This document shows positions 1-8,042 of a stretch of 32,560 bases of DNA, in pieces. A program made the position numbers and the translations under genes. The DNA comes from Phycisphaeraceae bacterium (lineage in GTDB: Bacteria; Planctomycetota; Phycisphaerae; Phycisphaerales; Phycisphaeraceae), in NCBI GenBank assembly GCA_020851735.1, contig JADZCD010000043.1:1-32560 (forward strand). Direction: 5' to 3'. Each line of letters starts with the position of its first letter. The first letter of the stretch is position 1. The notes under the pieces are model-generated. The model searched no databases and was not told where the DNA came from. It saw only the letters and a list, made by a program, of their open reading frames with translations.

Positions 1-532
1 CCTTTCGCAGTTGGTCTCGGATACGTTGAAGTCGCTTGCGCATGGCGGCTTCACTGCACCCGTCCTCCCGCGCCAACGCCGGTGCGGACGCTCGGCCGTA
101 GTAGTAGCGATCGCACAGCCGACGGTCAGTCGGCCGCAGGGTGAGCAGCGCCCGGGCCAGCGCCTGCCGCTGCGCCTCGGTCCAGCGGGTCTCCTGCTCG
201 TCCAGCACAGGCACGCTGAGCACCTGAGGATCAGCCAGGAAAGTCGTGCGTCGCCGCCGGGCCATCTCGATGGCGGTGGTCACGGCAATCCGCCGAAGCC
301 AGGCGTCAAATGCCCCGGCTGCACGCAGCGTGCCCAGACGCCGAAACGCCCGCAGGTAAACCTCCTGCACCGCGTCGCGTGCGTCTTCCCGATCCGCCAT
401 CACCCGCCGGACGACCGCGTACACCGTGGCCTGCGTGGCTTCCACGAGTTTGCCGTAGGCCGCGACGTCACCTTGCCGGGCCTTATCTGCTAAGTCGCCC
501 GGATCAGGAGTGGCAGACGAGGATGGGGGCAT
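1..532 (-). CDS. ECF RNA polymerase sigma factor (3' end beyond window)
   Basis: Reading the minus strand from an ATG at 532 gives 177 codons with no stop before the window edge, so the C-terminal end is missing. Residues around 22-90 match sigma region 2: a helix with LVEATQATVYAVVRRV, then DARDAVQEVYLRAFRRL (the region 2.2 core-binding helix), then FDAWLRRIAVTTAIEMARRRR (regions 2.3-2.4). Residues around 122-177 look like the region 4 helix-turn-helix, ending in MRKRLQRIRDQLRK. The size and the absence of regions 1 and 3 fit the extracytoplasmic-function class. An anti-sigma gene would be expected just beyond position 1 but cannot be seen. It is divergent from the membrane protein at 952. 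The family call is strong; the subgroup and regulon are unknown. Confidence 0.9.
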   Translation of the reverse strand, partial: MPPSSSATPDPGDLADKARQGDVAAYGKLVEATQATVYAVVRRVMADREDARDAVQEVYLRAFRRLGTLRAAGAFDAWLRRIAVTTAIEMARRRRTTFLADPQVLSVPVLDEQETRWTEAQRQALARALLTLRPTDRRLCDRYYYGRASAPALAREDGCSEAAMRKRLQRIRDQLRK

Positions 533-951
533 GGCGTTGGTCACATGTAGTAAAGACGATCATACCGTTTGTGTGTGACAATCATCTTCAACGGCATGGT
601 CAAACAGTTGTGCCGCACCATGGGATAATCTGCATAGTAGAGCGAAACCAGGGCCGCCTCATCGCCCCGGCATCTCCTTTGTTCGCTGCATCTTTTTTCG
701 CCTCTTCTCTTGCCTTGCTTCCGTGCCGCCGCTACGGTTCCGCGTCATTTTCATTCGCGCCCTTGAGCGCATTGGAGCTTCATTGCCCTTGTCCCGCCTC
801 GGCTTCCTGTCCTTTTCTTACTCCGGTCATGGTTTTGGTTTGCAGCCCATCCGTCCGAACCAGCATCACGATTTTCTGCCTCAAGCCCCGTGTCCCGCTC
901 CCGGCCGACGTTGGTCTGGTCCGGGTCACGCCTACGAATAAGGAACCGTTT
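533..951. other. 419-bp divergent intergenic region
   Basis: This spacer separates the sigma factor (leftward) from the membrane protein (rightward). An open frame runs through it into the downstream gene, but its upstream part is rich in Ser, Cys and Pro with no recognisable domain, so I treat it as non-coding. I could not place a convincing promoter with a good -35/-10 pair. It presumably holds the promoters for both genes. Confidence 0.4.
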
Positions 952-1734
952 ATGGGGATGAATTCGGCTTCCTATGCCACCGTCGTCCGTCCGTCGCGCG
1001 TAGCGCCCTTCAGGGCCGCACGCTGGTTTTATCCCGGCGCGGGCGTGTTGATGTTGATCTACGTGCTGATCGGATTCGAGCAGTTCTATTTCCACGGCCG
1101 GGCCTACCCCGATCGGGAGATCACCCCGCCGATCCGCACGCTGGTGATCGTCCACGGCCTGGCCATGGCGGCCTGGATCATCGTGGGCATCATCCAGCCC
1201 ACCCTGGTAGCCACCGGCCGGCGGCGTCTGCACATGGCCATCGGCCCCTTCGCCGCGGCTTTGGCAGCCGTGATCCTGGTCCTGGGCTTGATGATCGGCC
1301 TGCAATCCGCCCGCGTCGCGCCGCCCGGATTCCAGCTCATGGGCTTTACCGCCAAGCAGTTCATGGCCGTGCCGCTGATCTCGGTAACAGTCTTTGCGAT
1401 CCTCGTCGCCGTCGGCATCTGGCAGCGCAAACGCCCGATGATTCACCGCTCCATGATGCTCACCGCCACGCTGGTGGCGATGTCCGCCGCGATCAACCGC
1501 ATCGACGCCCTCAATAACCTCTACCTCGGCACGATCTGGGACCGAATCTTCGGCCCATTCTTCTTCGCGGTCGTCACCGGCGGAGTCCTGCTGCTGATCC
1601 GCAGCGTGCTGATCCGGGCCTTTGACCGCTGGCTGGCCATCGGGTTTGGCGTGCTGACGCTCGTCTCGGTGTTCATCGTGGCTCTGGCCCGCACGCAGGC
1701 CTGGGACTCGTTCGCGTCCCTGCTCCTGCCCTGA
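952..1734 (+). CDS. Predicted multi-pass inner-membrane protein
   Basis: A 260-residue protein with about seven hydrophobic segments (roughly residues 28-45, 65-85, 98-118, 138-158, 170-190, 205-222 and 232-250). Conserved-looking polar residues sit in the membrane part: HGLAMAAW, a short loop GRRRLHMAIG, and KRPMIHRSMM. The alternating His residues in loops near helix ends recall small heme- or quinone-associated integral membrane families, but no diagnostic motif is present, so no function is assigned. The start at 952 is chosen because an AAGGAA sequence lies at about 940-945; the frame stays open further upstream but codes for low-quality sequence. It stands alone on the plus strand, followed by a convergent gene at 1897. 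Confidence 0.75.
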   Translation: MGMNSASYATVVRPSRVAPFRAARWFYPGAGVLMLIYVLIGFEQFYFHGRAYPDREITPPIRTLVIVHGLAMAAWIIVGIIQPTLVATGRRRLHMAIGPFAAALAAVILVLGLMIGLQSARVAPPGFQLMGFTAKQFMAVPLISVTVFAILVAVGIWQRKRPMIHRSMMLTATLVAMSAAINRIDALNNLYLGTIWDRIFGPFFFAVVTGGVLLLIRSVLIRAFDRWLAIGFGVLTLVSVFIVALARTQAWDSFASLLLP

Positions 1735-1827
1735 CTCTTTGCGGGCGGCGGCCGATTCTGAGCTTGAACGTGATCAAAGGATCGCAGCCCCATAAAAGGG
1801 CGGAGAGTAGATCGCCAGGCTTTGGCG

Positions 1828-1864
1828 AAAAAAATAACCGCGGGAACCCCGGCTCTTCCGCGGT
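1828..1864 (-). terminator. Rho-independent terminator of the coiled-coil gene
   Basis: Arms ACCGCGG (1837-1843) and CCGCGGT (1858-1864) pair perfectly, and a G-U and an A-U pair extend the stem inward. On the minus strand the stem is followed by a T-rich run (the complement of the A-run at 1828-1834). It lies 33 bp after the stop of the minus-strand gene at 1897. Confidence 0.75.
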
Positions 1865-1896
1865 GATCTCTGCATGCTCTGCGGTGACAGGTCTTC

Positions 1897-2571
1897 TTAA
1901 GCAGCCGCTTCCGGCGGATGCAGCCGCTTGATCAGCTTCGTGTAGATCGCGTCGCGATCCGCTTCCGTCAGCGAACCAGGGGCGCCGGCGGATTTTCGTT
2001 CTTCCGGCCGCGGCGTCGCTTCAGCGTCCGCGGACGCCGGCGGCAGTGGGGCGGCATTCAGCGAAGAAGCCGAAATCGACGCCGGCATTCCCGCCGTCTG
2101 GGCCGCGCGCCCCAGCGCACGCGGACGGTTGGTCAACATGCATCGGCTTTGCTCCAAGAGAGCCTCCGCCCGTTGCGCCATGGTCGTCACATTCTCATTC
2201 ACGTGCGTCCAGCGGGCTTCGAGCTTCGCCAAGCGCGCCTCCAGCACGCTGATCCGTTCCGTCAGCTCGTGATCGCGCTTTTCCAGTTGGCTGTCGTATT
2301 GCCGCAGGCTGGTGGTCACGTCCTTCTGCAACTCCTCACGCAACGCCTGCTGCGCCGCCCGCACCTCGTTTAACTGGTCCTGATGCCCGGACACGTGCGC
2401 CTCGGCCGCCTTGAAGAACTGCACCCCCAGCTTAAGGCGCTGTTCCGCCTGCGCCTGCACCTGGCGGATGGCCGCCATCTGCTGCTCGGGCGTTGGCGAA
2501 GGGCGATTACGGTCATTCGCTGGCGCAGCGGCCGGCAACGGCGATCCAGATGTCTGGCGTGAATCAGGCAT
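1897..2571 (-). CDS. Coiled-coil protein of unknown function
   Basis: A 224-residue, highly polar protein. Residues about 28-145 are Glu/Lys/Gln/Ala-rich with heptad-like spacing (for example LEKRDHELTERISVLEARLAKLEARW) and should form a long coiled coil. The flanks are Pro/Ala/Ser-rich and probably disordered. There is no signal peptide or membrane segment, so it is probably cytoplasmic. It diverges from the NIF3-family gene across a 94-bp gap. Coiled-coil zinc-ribbon proteins (COG1579) often neighbour NIF3 genes, but this one has no C-terminal Cys cluster, so I do not assign it to that family. A clear terminator follows. Confidence 0.7.
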   Translation of the reverse strand: MPDSRQTSGSPLPAAAPANDRNRPSPTPEQQMAAIRQVQAQAEQRLKLGVQFFKAAEAHVSGHQDQLNEVRAAQQALREELQKDVTTSLRQYDSQLEKRDHELTERISVLEARLAKLEARWTHVNENVTTMAQRAEALLEQSRCMLTNRPRALGRAAQTAGMPASISASSLNAAPLPPASADAEATPRPEERKSAGAPGSLTEADRDAIYTKLIKRLHPPEAAA

Positions 2572-2665
2572 GGTCTTCCCTCAATACAGCTTTGTACCTA
2601 TGGCAAGCATCGACCAGCCGCGGTCCCCGGCTGCACAACTGCTTGGTCTGGAGTAAGCTGCAATC

Positions 2666-3850
2666 ATGAAACTGCAACAAGTTCTTATGGTTTTAAATAA
2701 AATAGCCCCGGAAAATCTGGCTGAATCGTGGGATCACCCTGGTCTACAAGTCGGCGATCCAGCCTGGCTGGTTAAGCGGGGCTTGCTCGCCATCGACCTC
2801 AATCCCGCCGTCTTAGCCGAAGCCCGACACCGCCGGGCCGATCTGATCGTCGCTTATCACCCCCCGATTTTCGAACCCCTGCCCGCGCTGACGAGTCTGG
2901 TGCCCAAGCAGGCCGTTGTCTTAACCGCCGCCATGCATCGAATTGCCGTCTACAGCCCGCACACCGCGCTGGACGCCGTCGTCGGCGGCGTGAACGACTT
3001 CCTGGCCCAAGCTCTGGGCCCGGGAAAAGTCAGCCCCATTCGCCAATCTCCTTCCCCCGCACCTGCCCAGTGCGAAGTGGTGACGTTTGCCCCCCTGGAA
3101 TATGCCGACCAGCTGCGCCGCGTTTTGAGTGCCGCGGGAGCCGGAATTATCGGCGATTATCGCGAATGTTCGTTCGGCCTCGTCGGCGAAGGCACCTTTC
3201 ACGGCGGCCCGGCCACCCACCCCAAGGTCGGCAAGAAAGGTCGCTTCGAGCGTGTGCGCGAAATGCGGCTGGAGATGATCTGCCCCGCCAACCAGGTGGC
3301 CAACGTCGTCGCTGCCATCCGCCACCATCACCCCTACGAAGAACCCGCGTTCTATATCTACCCCTTGGTCAACGTCGAGCCTGCCCAGCCGCCACCCCTC
3401 CCAGGCCAAGGTCGGCTGATCGACCTCGATCGCCCTGCCCAGCTCAAAGAAATCCTCAAACGCCTCAAAGCCAAGCTAAAACTGCGCCAGCTGGAAGTTG
3501 TTTTTCCAGAACGACTTAAACTGACCAGCCCCGTCCGCCGCGCCGCCGTTTGTGCCGGGGCCGGCGGGTCGCTGTTACCCGATGCCCAACTCGTAGCGGC
3601 AACCACGGAAAAGAGCGATTCCCCCTCCCCCGCCCCCAGCCGCCCCCGCCTGGACGTTTTTATCACCGGGGAAATGCGTCATCACGACGTCCTGGCCGCC
3701 CGCGCGCAGGGCGTAGCGGTGATCCTGGCCGGCCACACCCAGACAGAGCGGCCATACCTGCCCGTCTACCGCCGTCTGCTGGCCAAGGCCGCCCCGCCGA
3801 TCGACTGGATCGTCAGCCGGGCCGACGTGCCCCCCAGCCGGCGGATTTAG
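2666..3850 (+). CDS. NIF3/YqfO-family dinuclear-metal protein
   Basis: A 394-residue NIF3-like protein. The N-terminal half has VAYHPPIFEPL (first metal-binding His) and SPHTALDAVVGGVNDFLA, the family signature. The C-terminal half has DVFITGEMRHHDVLAARAQG and ILAGHTQTERPYLP, which supply the remaining metal ligands. Between them, roughly residues 135-235, is the PII-like insert of the long YqfO-type members, including IRHHHPYEEPAFYIYPL. Members form toroidal hexamers with two metals per site. They are often labelled GTP cyclohydrolase 1 type 2, but the physiological role is poorly settled. Length is close to the long-form family size. A Pro-rich stretch near residue 310 (PSPAPSRP) looks like a small lineage-specific expansion. 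Confidence 0.92.
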   Translation: MKLQQVLMVLNKIAPENLAESWDHPGLQVGDPAWLVKRGLLAIDLNPAVLAEARHRRADLIVAYHPPIFEPLPALTSLVPKQAVVLTAAMHRIAVYSPHTALDAVVGGVNDFLAQALGPGKVSPIRQSPSPAPAQCEVVTFAPLEYADQLRRVLSAAGAGIIGDYRECSFGLVGEGTFHGGPATHPKVGKKGRFERVREMRLEMICPANQVANVVAAIRHHHPYEEPAFYIYPLVNVEPAQPPPLPGQGRLIDLDRPAQLKEILKRLKAKLKLRQLEVVFPERLKLTSPVRRAAVCAGAGGSLLPDAQLVAATTEKSDSPSPAPSRPRLDVFITGEMRHHDVLAARAQGVAVILAGHTQTERPYLPVYRRLLAKAAPPIDWIVSRADVPPSRRI

Positions 3851-3925
3851 GCGCCCGGATCGTCAAACCCGGTCAGCCGCCGCCGATAGCCCAAGGCCGG
3901 GCCCGCGTTTTGAGATTTTTCCATC

Positions 3926-3954
3926 TTGACCGTTTCAGCGCCGCTGGCTACCGT
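3926..3954 (+). promoter_or_regulatory. Candidate sigma-70-type promoter for purF
   Basis: TTGACC (3926-3931) and TACCGT (3949-3954) are separated by 17 bp and lie about 50 bp upstream of the purF start. The -35 is close to consensus; the -10 is weaker. No purine-box or riboswitch-like structure was recognised in the short leader. Confidence 0.45.
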
Positions 3955-4004
3955 GACAGCGCGACTGGGAAGCGGGGTGTCTCGGTACGCTCCCTGAGTT
4001 CTCC

Positions 4005-5417
4005 ATGGATCAGCAAGCCAAGCATAAATGCGGTGTCTTCGGTGTCTGGGGTGCTTCGGATGCGGCCATGCGCATCTACATGGGTCTATTTGCCCAGCAG
4101 CACCGCGGGCAGGAATCCGCCGGCATCACCGTCACCGACGGCGAAATGCTCACCTCCCACGTGGGCATGGGCCTGGTCAGCGAAGTCTTCTCCCCCGAAA
4201 TCCTCGCCGGCCTGCGCGGCAAGGGCGGCATCGGGCACAACCGCTATTCCACCACCGGATCCAGCCGCTGCTGCAACGCCCAACCCTTGTTGGAGGAATA
4301 CATCGGCGGGCAGGTCGCCGTGGCCCACAACGGCAACCTGATCAACGCCAACGTCCTGCGCAATCATTACGAAAGCCGCGGCCACATCTTCCACACCTCC
4401 ACCGATACCGAAGTCATCATCCACCTCTTAGCCGCCCACCACCTGTCCAAGTCCGATCCGCTCGTCGAAGCGCTCCAGCACCTGCAGGGGGCCTACAGCC
4501 TCCTGTTTTTGTTTAACGATCGCATTGAAGCCGCCCGCGACCCCTGGGGCTGGCGCCCGCTGGTCCTGGGCAAGACCGAGGAAGGCTACGACTGTGTCGC
4601 CAGCGAAACCGTCGCCCTGGACGTGATCGGCGCCCGCTTCGTGCGCGAGGTCGAGCCCGGCGAAGTGGTGACCATCAACGACCAGGGCGTGCAGACCCGC
4701 CGTTTCGCCGATCATCAAAGACCCGCCCACTGCATCTTCGAACACATCTATTTCGCCAATCCCAGCTCCAAGCTTTTCGGGCAGACCGTCCAGCTCGTGC
4801 GCGAGCGCCTGGGCGAAAAGATGGCCGCCGAATCGCCGGTGGACGCCGACTACGTCATCCCCATGCCCGACTCCGGACGCTCGGCCGCCATGGGCTACGC
4901 CCGCGCCAGCGGCATCGAACTGCGTGAGGGCATCGTCCCCAATCGCTACGTGGGCCGCACGTTCATCCAGCCCACCCAGCGCCAGCGCGATTCAGCGGTG
5001 CAACTTAAGCTCAACGCCGTGTCGGAGATCATCGCCGGCAAGCGCATCGTCGTGGTCGACGACTCGATCGTCCGCGGCACCACCACCCGCGGCAAGATGG
5101 TCCAGCTCCGCAAGGCCGGCGCCAAGGAAATCCACCTGCGCATCAGTTGCCCGCCTATCCGCCACGCCTGCTACTTCGGCATCGACTTCCCCGATCCTTC
5201 CAAGCTCATCGCCACCGATCGCACCGTCGACCAGATCCGCCAATACCTGGGCGTGGACAGCCTGCATTATCTTTCCCTCGAAGGCATGCTCTCCTGCGTC
5301 AATCGCCCCGCCGACCACTACTGCACCGCCTGCTTCAACGGCGACTATCGCATCGAAGTCGAACGCCCCGTCACCAAGCTAGGCCTCGAACGGCATCAGC
5401 TGCGCATTTTCAATTAA
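4005..5417 (+). CDS. purF: Amidophosphoribosyltransferase (PurF)
   Basis: A 470-residue enzyme for the first committed step of purine synthesis: PRPP + glutamine to 5-phosphoribosylamine. The start gives an 8-residue propeptide before CGVFGVWG, whose Cys9 would be the N-terminal nucleophile after cleavage, as in Bacillus-type PurF. The glutaminase domain (about 9-235) carries GIGHNRYSTTG and VAHNGNL. The phosphoribosyltransferase domain carries the PRPP loop RIVVVDDSIVRGTTTRGKM near residues 347-365. Cys residues in CIFEHIYFA, in the HACYFG segment, and the pair in HYCTACFNGDY match the 4Fe-4S ligand pattern of the B. subtilis-type enzyme. No strong Shine-Dalgarno site precedes the start. A candidate promoter lies at 3926. 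Confidence 0.97.
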   Translation: MDQQAKHKCGVFGVWGASDAAMRIYMGLFAQQHRGQESAGITVTDGEMLTSHVGMGLVSEVFSPEILAGLRGKGGIGHNRYSTTGSSRCCNAQPLLEEYIGGQVAVAHNGNLINANVLRNHYESRGHIFHTSTDTEVIIHLLAAHHLSKSDPLVEALQHLQGAYSLLFLFNDRIEAARDPWGWRPLVLGKTEEGYDCVASETVALDVIGARFVREVEPGEVVTINDQGVQTRRFADHQRPAHCIFEHIYFANPSSKLFGQTVQLVRERLGEKMAAESPVDADYVIPMPDSGRSAAMGYARASGIELREGIVPNRYVGRTFIQPTQRQRDSAVQLKLNAVSEIIAGKRIVVVDDSIVRGTTTRGKMVQLRKAGAKEIHLRISCPPIRHACYFGIDFPDPSKLIATDRTVDQIRQYLGVDSLHYLSLEGMLSCVNRPADHYCTACFNGDYRIEVERPVTKLGLERHQLRIFN

Positions 5418-5505
5418 CCATTCGAGTTGGGATGAACCGTCTCCCCTCGTCGAGCCGGCAGTTTCTAGTGCTGACGGTACCCCCGAACCCGACCTCAATG
5501 TTCAA

Positions 5506-5533
5506 GTTTAGCGGGCGTTCGCAGAACGCCGCG
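5506..5533 (+). repeat. GTTTAGCG-headed hairpin repeat (solo copy)
   Basis: GTTTAGCG (5506-5513) is followed by a perfect 7-bp stem GGCGTTC/GAACGCC (5514-5520 and 5524-5530) with a GCA triloop. The same architecture, with different but self-complementary stems, occurs five times at 17632-18125 and once at 20841. It lies in the spacer after purF. Confidence 0.7.
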
Positions 5534-5575
5534 TTTACCCTTATACGCAAGGTGAAAACCACCGCATGCCTGAAG

Positions 5576-5647
5576 CTAAAAGCCCGGCCGCTCCGACGGC
5601 CGGGTGCCACCGCGGGAGCGGGGGGTCGACTGCCGCAATCCGTATGA
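5576..5647. repeat. CCCGGCCG hairpin module (copy 1 of 2)
   Basis: CCCGGCCG (5583-5590), a 6-nt loop, then CGGCCGGG (5597-5604), preceded by AAAAG and followed about 30 bp later by CCGCAATCCGTAT. The same hairpin and trailing motif recur at 19902-19982, so this is a dispersed module of about 70-80 bp, not just a terminator. Confidence 0.65.
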
Positions 5648-5728
5648 ATGATTCCACCAAACTCTACGGTGGTGCCCAGCCTTTACGATCACCAAATCGT
5701 TGCATGTCTCGAACCCAATAAAAAAGAC

Positions 5729-5757
5729 TTGACATGCTTTACACCAATCGGCAAAAT
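5729..5757 (+). promoter_or_regulatory. Promoter of the 5893 lipoprotein gene
   Basis: TTGACA (5729-5734) and CAAAAT (5752-5757) are separated by exactly 17 bp. An almost identical arrangement lies upstream of the next gene at 7175-7203. Confidence 0.65.
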
Positions 5758-5892
5758 GCCCATGGCGTTTGAAGGACGCCTCCCGCCTGCGGAAAGGACT
5801 TAGCCCACCTTCAATTTGCGCGTCCGACAATCCGAACCTTCTTTTTAGTCCGTCATCGCAGGCCCCGGACGCATGTGAAAGGAAGGTTTGCC
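5758..5892 (+). ncRNA. Candidate structured leader RNA, copy A
   Basis: The transcribed leader between the promoter and the ATG at 5893 shares blocks with the leader at 7204-7329. These are a first hairpin GGCGT/ACGCC (5764-5768, 5776-5780), a block of the form CGCCTCCC..CCTGCGG..AAGG..CACCTTC, an ACCTTCTTTT run, a last hairpin GTCCG/CGGAC (5848-5852, 5866-5870), then GAAAGGAAGG as ribosome-binding site. The last hairpin uses different bases in the other copy (CGCCC/GGGCG), which suggests the structure is conserved. It matches no riboswitch class I can recall. Confidence 0.45.
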
Positions 5893-7056
5893 ATGTTCGC
5901 ATCTCTCTCCAATTTCCTCAGCCTCGCGTCCGTTGCTGATGGTTACCTCCGGCCAACAGGCGTGTGTATTGCCGTGGCGGCCCTTGCATTCTGCGCGGCC
6001 GGCTGCGCGCCGCGCCCAACCAATGTGCAGCGCGAGGAAGGTCGGGTCCGGATCGACGACGTTCCAAACGCCAAGGGCGAAGGGAACGGCTACATCCGCG
6101 GGCTTGAGACTCTGCTCGCCCACGCGGGCACGCCGACCTCCTACGAGCGGCTGATGGGCCTGTCGGGCCTGGCCTTCATTCTCCAGGTGGATACGGAAGA
6201 CCGATGGGAAGGCAAGGTCGATGCCGGTTGGTGGCCTTTGGATCCATGGGGGCTCAAGCTGCACCGCGATTTCCTGTCCCGCGCGGTCGGTTACGAATTG
6301 AAGGAGGTCGGTTCGTTCTATGATTCGGATAAGTGGCCGAAGTCGAAAGACGACATCCGCGATTCCTATCGGAAGCTGATCCATCCCGATGTGGTGCGAC
6401 AGATCGATGCCGGTCGCCCCGTCCTGGTGACATTCTGCCCCTCGGATGCGGACTTCGGTTTTGTCATCACAGGCTATGACCGGGACACCGCGGCCGACCG
6501 GCCGCCGGTTTGGGGACGATGCGCCGTGGATACCCAGGGGAAATATGGCTACTCCGCGGATTGGCCGTTCGGCGTGATCATGGTAGGCAAGCGGCTCGAC
6601 CCCATGGACCCCAACCAAGCCGACCTGACAGCGCTGCGCCAAGCCGTGGCGCTGGCCCACGATCAGGCCGGCCCGACCGAGCCCCGCTGGCATCAGCGCC
6701 GATTTACCGGCCAGAAGGCCTACGCGGCATGGGCAGCCTTGCTCCGCAACGTGGAAGAACCGATCGAGGACATGCATCACGCCAACGTGAGGCGCAGCCT
6801 CCTGGACAACCGCAGGGCAGCCGTGGCGTATCTGCGCAGCGTGGCTGAGCATCGCAAAGGTCAGGCCGCCGAAGAACTGCGCGCCGCCGCGGCTGCTTAC
6901 CAGAAGGTTCTGGAACAGGTCAAGCTTTTCGACCCTGCGGGAGTCTCCAACAATGCCGAAAAACGCCGTCAACTGGCGGACCACGTCGATCACCTCGCCA
7001 AGCTGGAACAGGCGGCGATCACGCACGTCGAACGGGCGCTTGACGCGCTGAAGTGA
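5893..7056 (+). CDS. Lipoprotein, possible papain/BtrH-like fold
   Basis: A 387-residue protein. The ATG at 5893 is chosen because a strong AAAGGAAGG lies just upstream (5878-5886); a GTG at 5875 is in frame but would place the ribosome site inside the gene. The N-terminus has a hydrophobic stretch ending LAFCAAGC, so Cys38 is a likely lipidation site. Residues 60-220 contain GNGYIRGLETLLAHAG and GRPVLVTFCPSDADFGFVITGYD, a layout reminiscent of C39/BtrH-type peptidase-like domains, but I cannot identify a full catalytic triad. The C-terminal third (about 250-387) is helical and Ala/Glu/Arg-rich. It shares a duplicated promoter/leader module with the next gene. Function unknown. Confidence 0.8.
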   Translation: MFASLSNFLSLASVADGYLRPTGVCIAVAALAFCAAGCAPRPTNVQREEGRVRIDDVPNAKGEGNGYIRGLETLLAHAGTPTSYERLMGLSGLAFILQVDTEDRWEGKVDAGWWPLDPWGLKLHRDFLSRAVGYELKEVGSFYDSDKWPKSKDDIRDSYRKLIHPDVVRQIDAGRPVLVTFCPSDADFGFVITGYDRDTAADRPPVWGRCAVDTQGKYGYSADWPFGVIMVGKRLDPMDPNQADLTALRQAVALAHDQAGPTEPRWHQRRFTGQKAYAAWAALLRNVEEPIEDMHHANVRRSLLDNRRAAVAYLRSVAEHRKGQAAEELRAAAAAYQKVLEQVKLFDPAGVSNNAEKRRQLADHVDHLAKLEQAAITHVERALDALK

Positions 7057-7174
7057 GACGCAGCCACCGGCAGCGGTCCGTTCGCTGGCACGTGCTATGC
7101 TCGTGGAACAGGCTCACGACTGTCGTTCACCGCGGCCATGCGTAAAACCCCGGATAGGGCAGAATAAATAATAC

Positions 7175-7203
7175 TTGACATACTTTAGACTGGGCGGCAC
7201 AAT
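7175..7203 (+). promoter_or_regulatory. Promoter of the 7330 gene
   Basis: TTGACA (7175-7180) and CACAAT (7198-7203) with a 17-bp spacer. The surrounding bases (ACTTGACAT.CTTTA) match the promoter at 5729. Confidence 0.65.
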
Positions 7204-7329
7204 GCCGTTGGCGTTGAAGGACGCCTCCCGGCCTGCGGGAAGGCTTTAGGCCACCTTCTCGACATAGCCTCTTTACCTTCTTTTCCGCCCGTGCAGGCAG
7301 GCTCTGGGCGATCTGGAAAGGAAGGCCCC
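7204..7329 (+). ncRNA. Candidate structured leader RNA, copy B
   Basis: Hairpins GGCGT/ACGCC (7210-7214, 7221-7225), CCCG/CGGG (7227-7230, 7236-7239), GGC/GCC within AAGGCTTTAGGCCACCTT, and CGCCC/GGGCG (7286-7290, 7306-7310), followed by GGAAAGGAAGG. It is the counterpart of 5758-5892, with the same order and spacing of blocks. Confidence 0.45.
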
Positions 7330-8013
7330 ATGTCTCGCCTATTACCCCCGCGTCCAACGATGGATCATCTGCGGAAACAAGCCAAGGCGATTTTGCGCGC
7401 CCATCAGGAGCGTGACGCCGCCGTTCTACCCACGCTGCGGCGGCTGGCACAGTTCAGCCGGGTCGGCGATGCGGAGATCTTCGCCGCCAAGGTGGCGCTG
7501 CATGAAGCGCAATACGCCCTGGCGCTGGACTACGGTTTCGTCAGCTGGAAGAAACTCAAAGAGCGCGTCGAGGCGTCCGCCCCGCCGCTGCACGCCAATC
7601 CGCCGGCGCGATGGTTCCACGGCAGCGATCGCCAATTCGACCACCTGCGAGCAGGCTCCACGGTAACCCCCATCATTGAACTGGCCAGAGCGTTTGCTCA
7701 TCGGCCGCGAAACGTGTCGATCCAGAATGACGAGATCGGCAACCAAAACCTTCGCCGGGTCGAGATCGTGCACGATGGCCAGAAGGATGGGTATCTCTAC
7801 GAGATTGAGGTTCCCGATCCTTCGACGGACCTGCGTCCGCATCCCGAGTCGACGCTGGCCCCGGGCGAGGAGATGCTGACCACACGCGAGCTGTCGGTCA
7901 CGCTTCTTGAATCGCTTCCTCTAGCGGATAGCTTGCGGCAGGAATACGAGGAGCCGCTGAAGCCGGCGCCGATGGCCGGGCCTAAGAGCCGGTCTGACGG
8001 CCTGGCACCATAA
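7330..8013 (+). CDS. Ankyrin-head helical domain fused to ADP-ribosyltransferase-like domain
   Basis: A 228-residue protein; the ATG at 7330 follows GGAAAGGAAGG. Residues 1-80 (LRKQAKAILRAHQ, then ALALDYGFVSWKKLKERVEA) match the helical domain usually found at the N-terminus of ankyrin-repeat proteins, but no ankyrin repeats follow. Residues 94-190 begin RWFHGSDRQFDHLRAGSTVTP, continue with an ARAFAHRP segment, then YLYEIEVPD and PGEEMLTTREL. This order resembles small ADP-ribosyltransferase-fold domains related to rifampicin-modifying Arr, where HG and the YxYE-type strand shape the NAD pocket. No toxin-secretion signal is visible. The fold call is inference from motif order. The shared leader suggests co-regulation with the lipoprotein upstream. 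Confidence 0.7.
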   Translation: MSRLLPPRPTMDHLRKQAKAILRAHQERDAAVLPTLRRLAQFSRVGDAEIFAAKVALHEAQYALALDYGFVSWKKLKERVEASAPPLHANPPARWFHGSDRQFDHLRAGSTVTPIIELARAFAHRPRNVSIQNDEIGNQNLRRVEIVHDGQKDGYLYEIEVPDPSTDLRPHPESTLAPGEEMLTTRELSVTLLESLPLADSLRQEYEEPLKPAPMAGPKSRSDGLAP

Positions 8014-8042
8014 GGACCCGCCTGAACGACAAGGAGCCCCGC

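Noticed and set aside
310..951. A 214-codon in-frame extension upstream of the membrane protein at 952
   Set aside because: It overlaps the divergent sigma factor on the other strand, is Pro/Arg/Ser-rich without a domain, and a ribosome-binding site precedes the internal ATG at 952.
5845..7026. Long minus-strand ORF opposite the lipoprotein at 5893
   Set aside because: It is a shadow of the codon bias of the real gene: the plus strand has a lipobox, a promoter and a strong ribosome site, while the minus-strand product has no recognisable feature.
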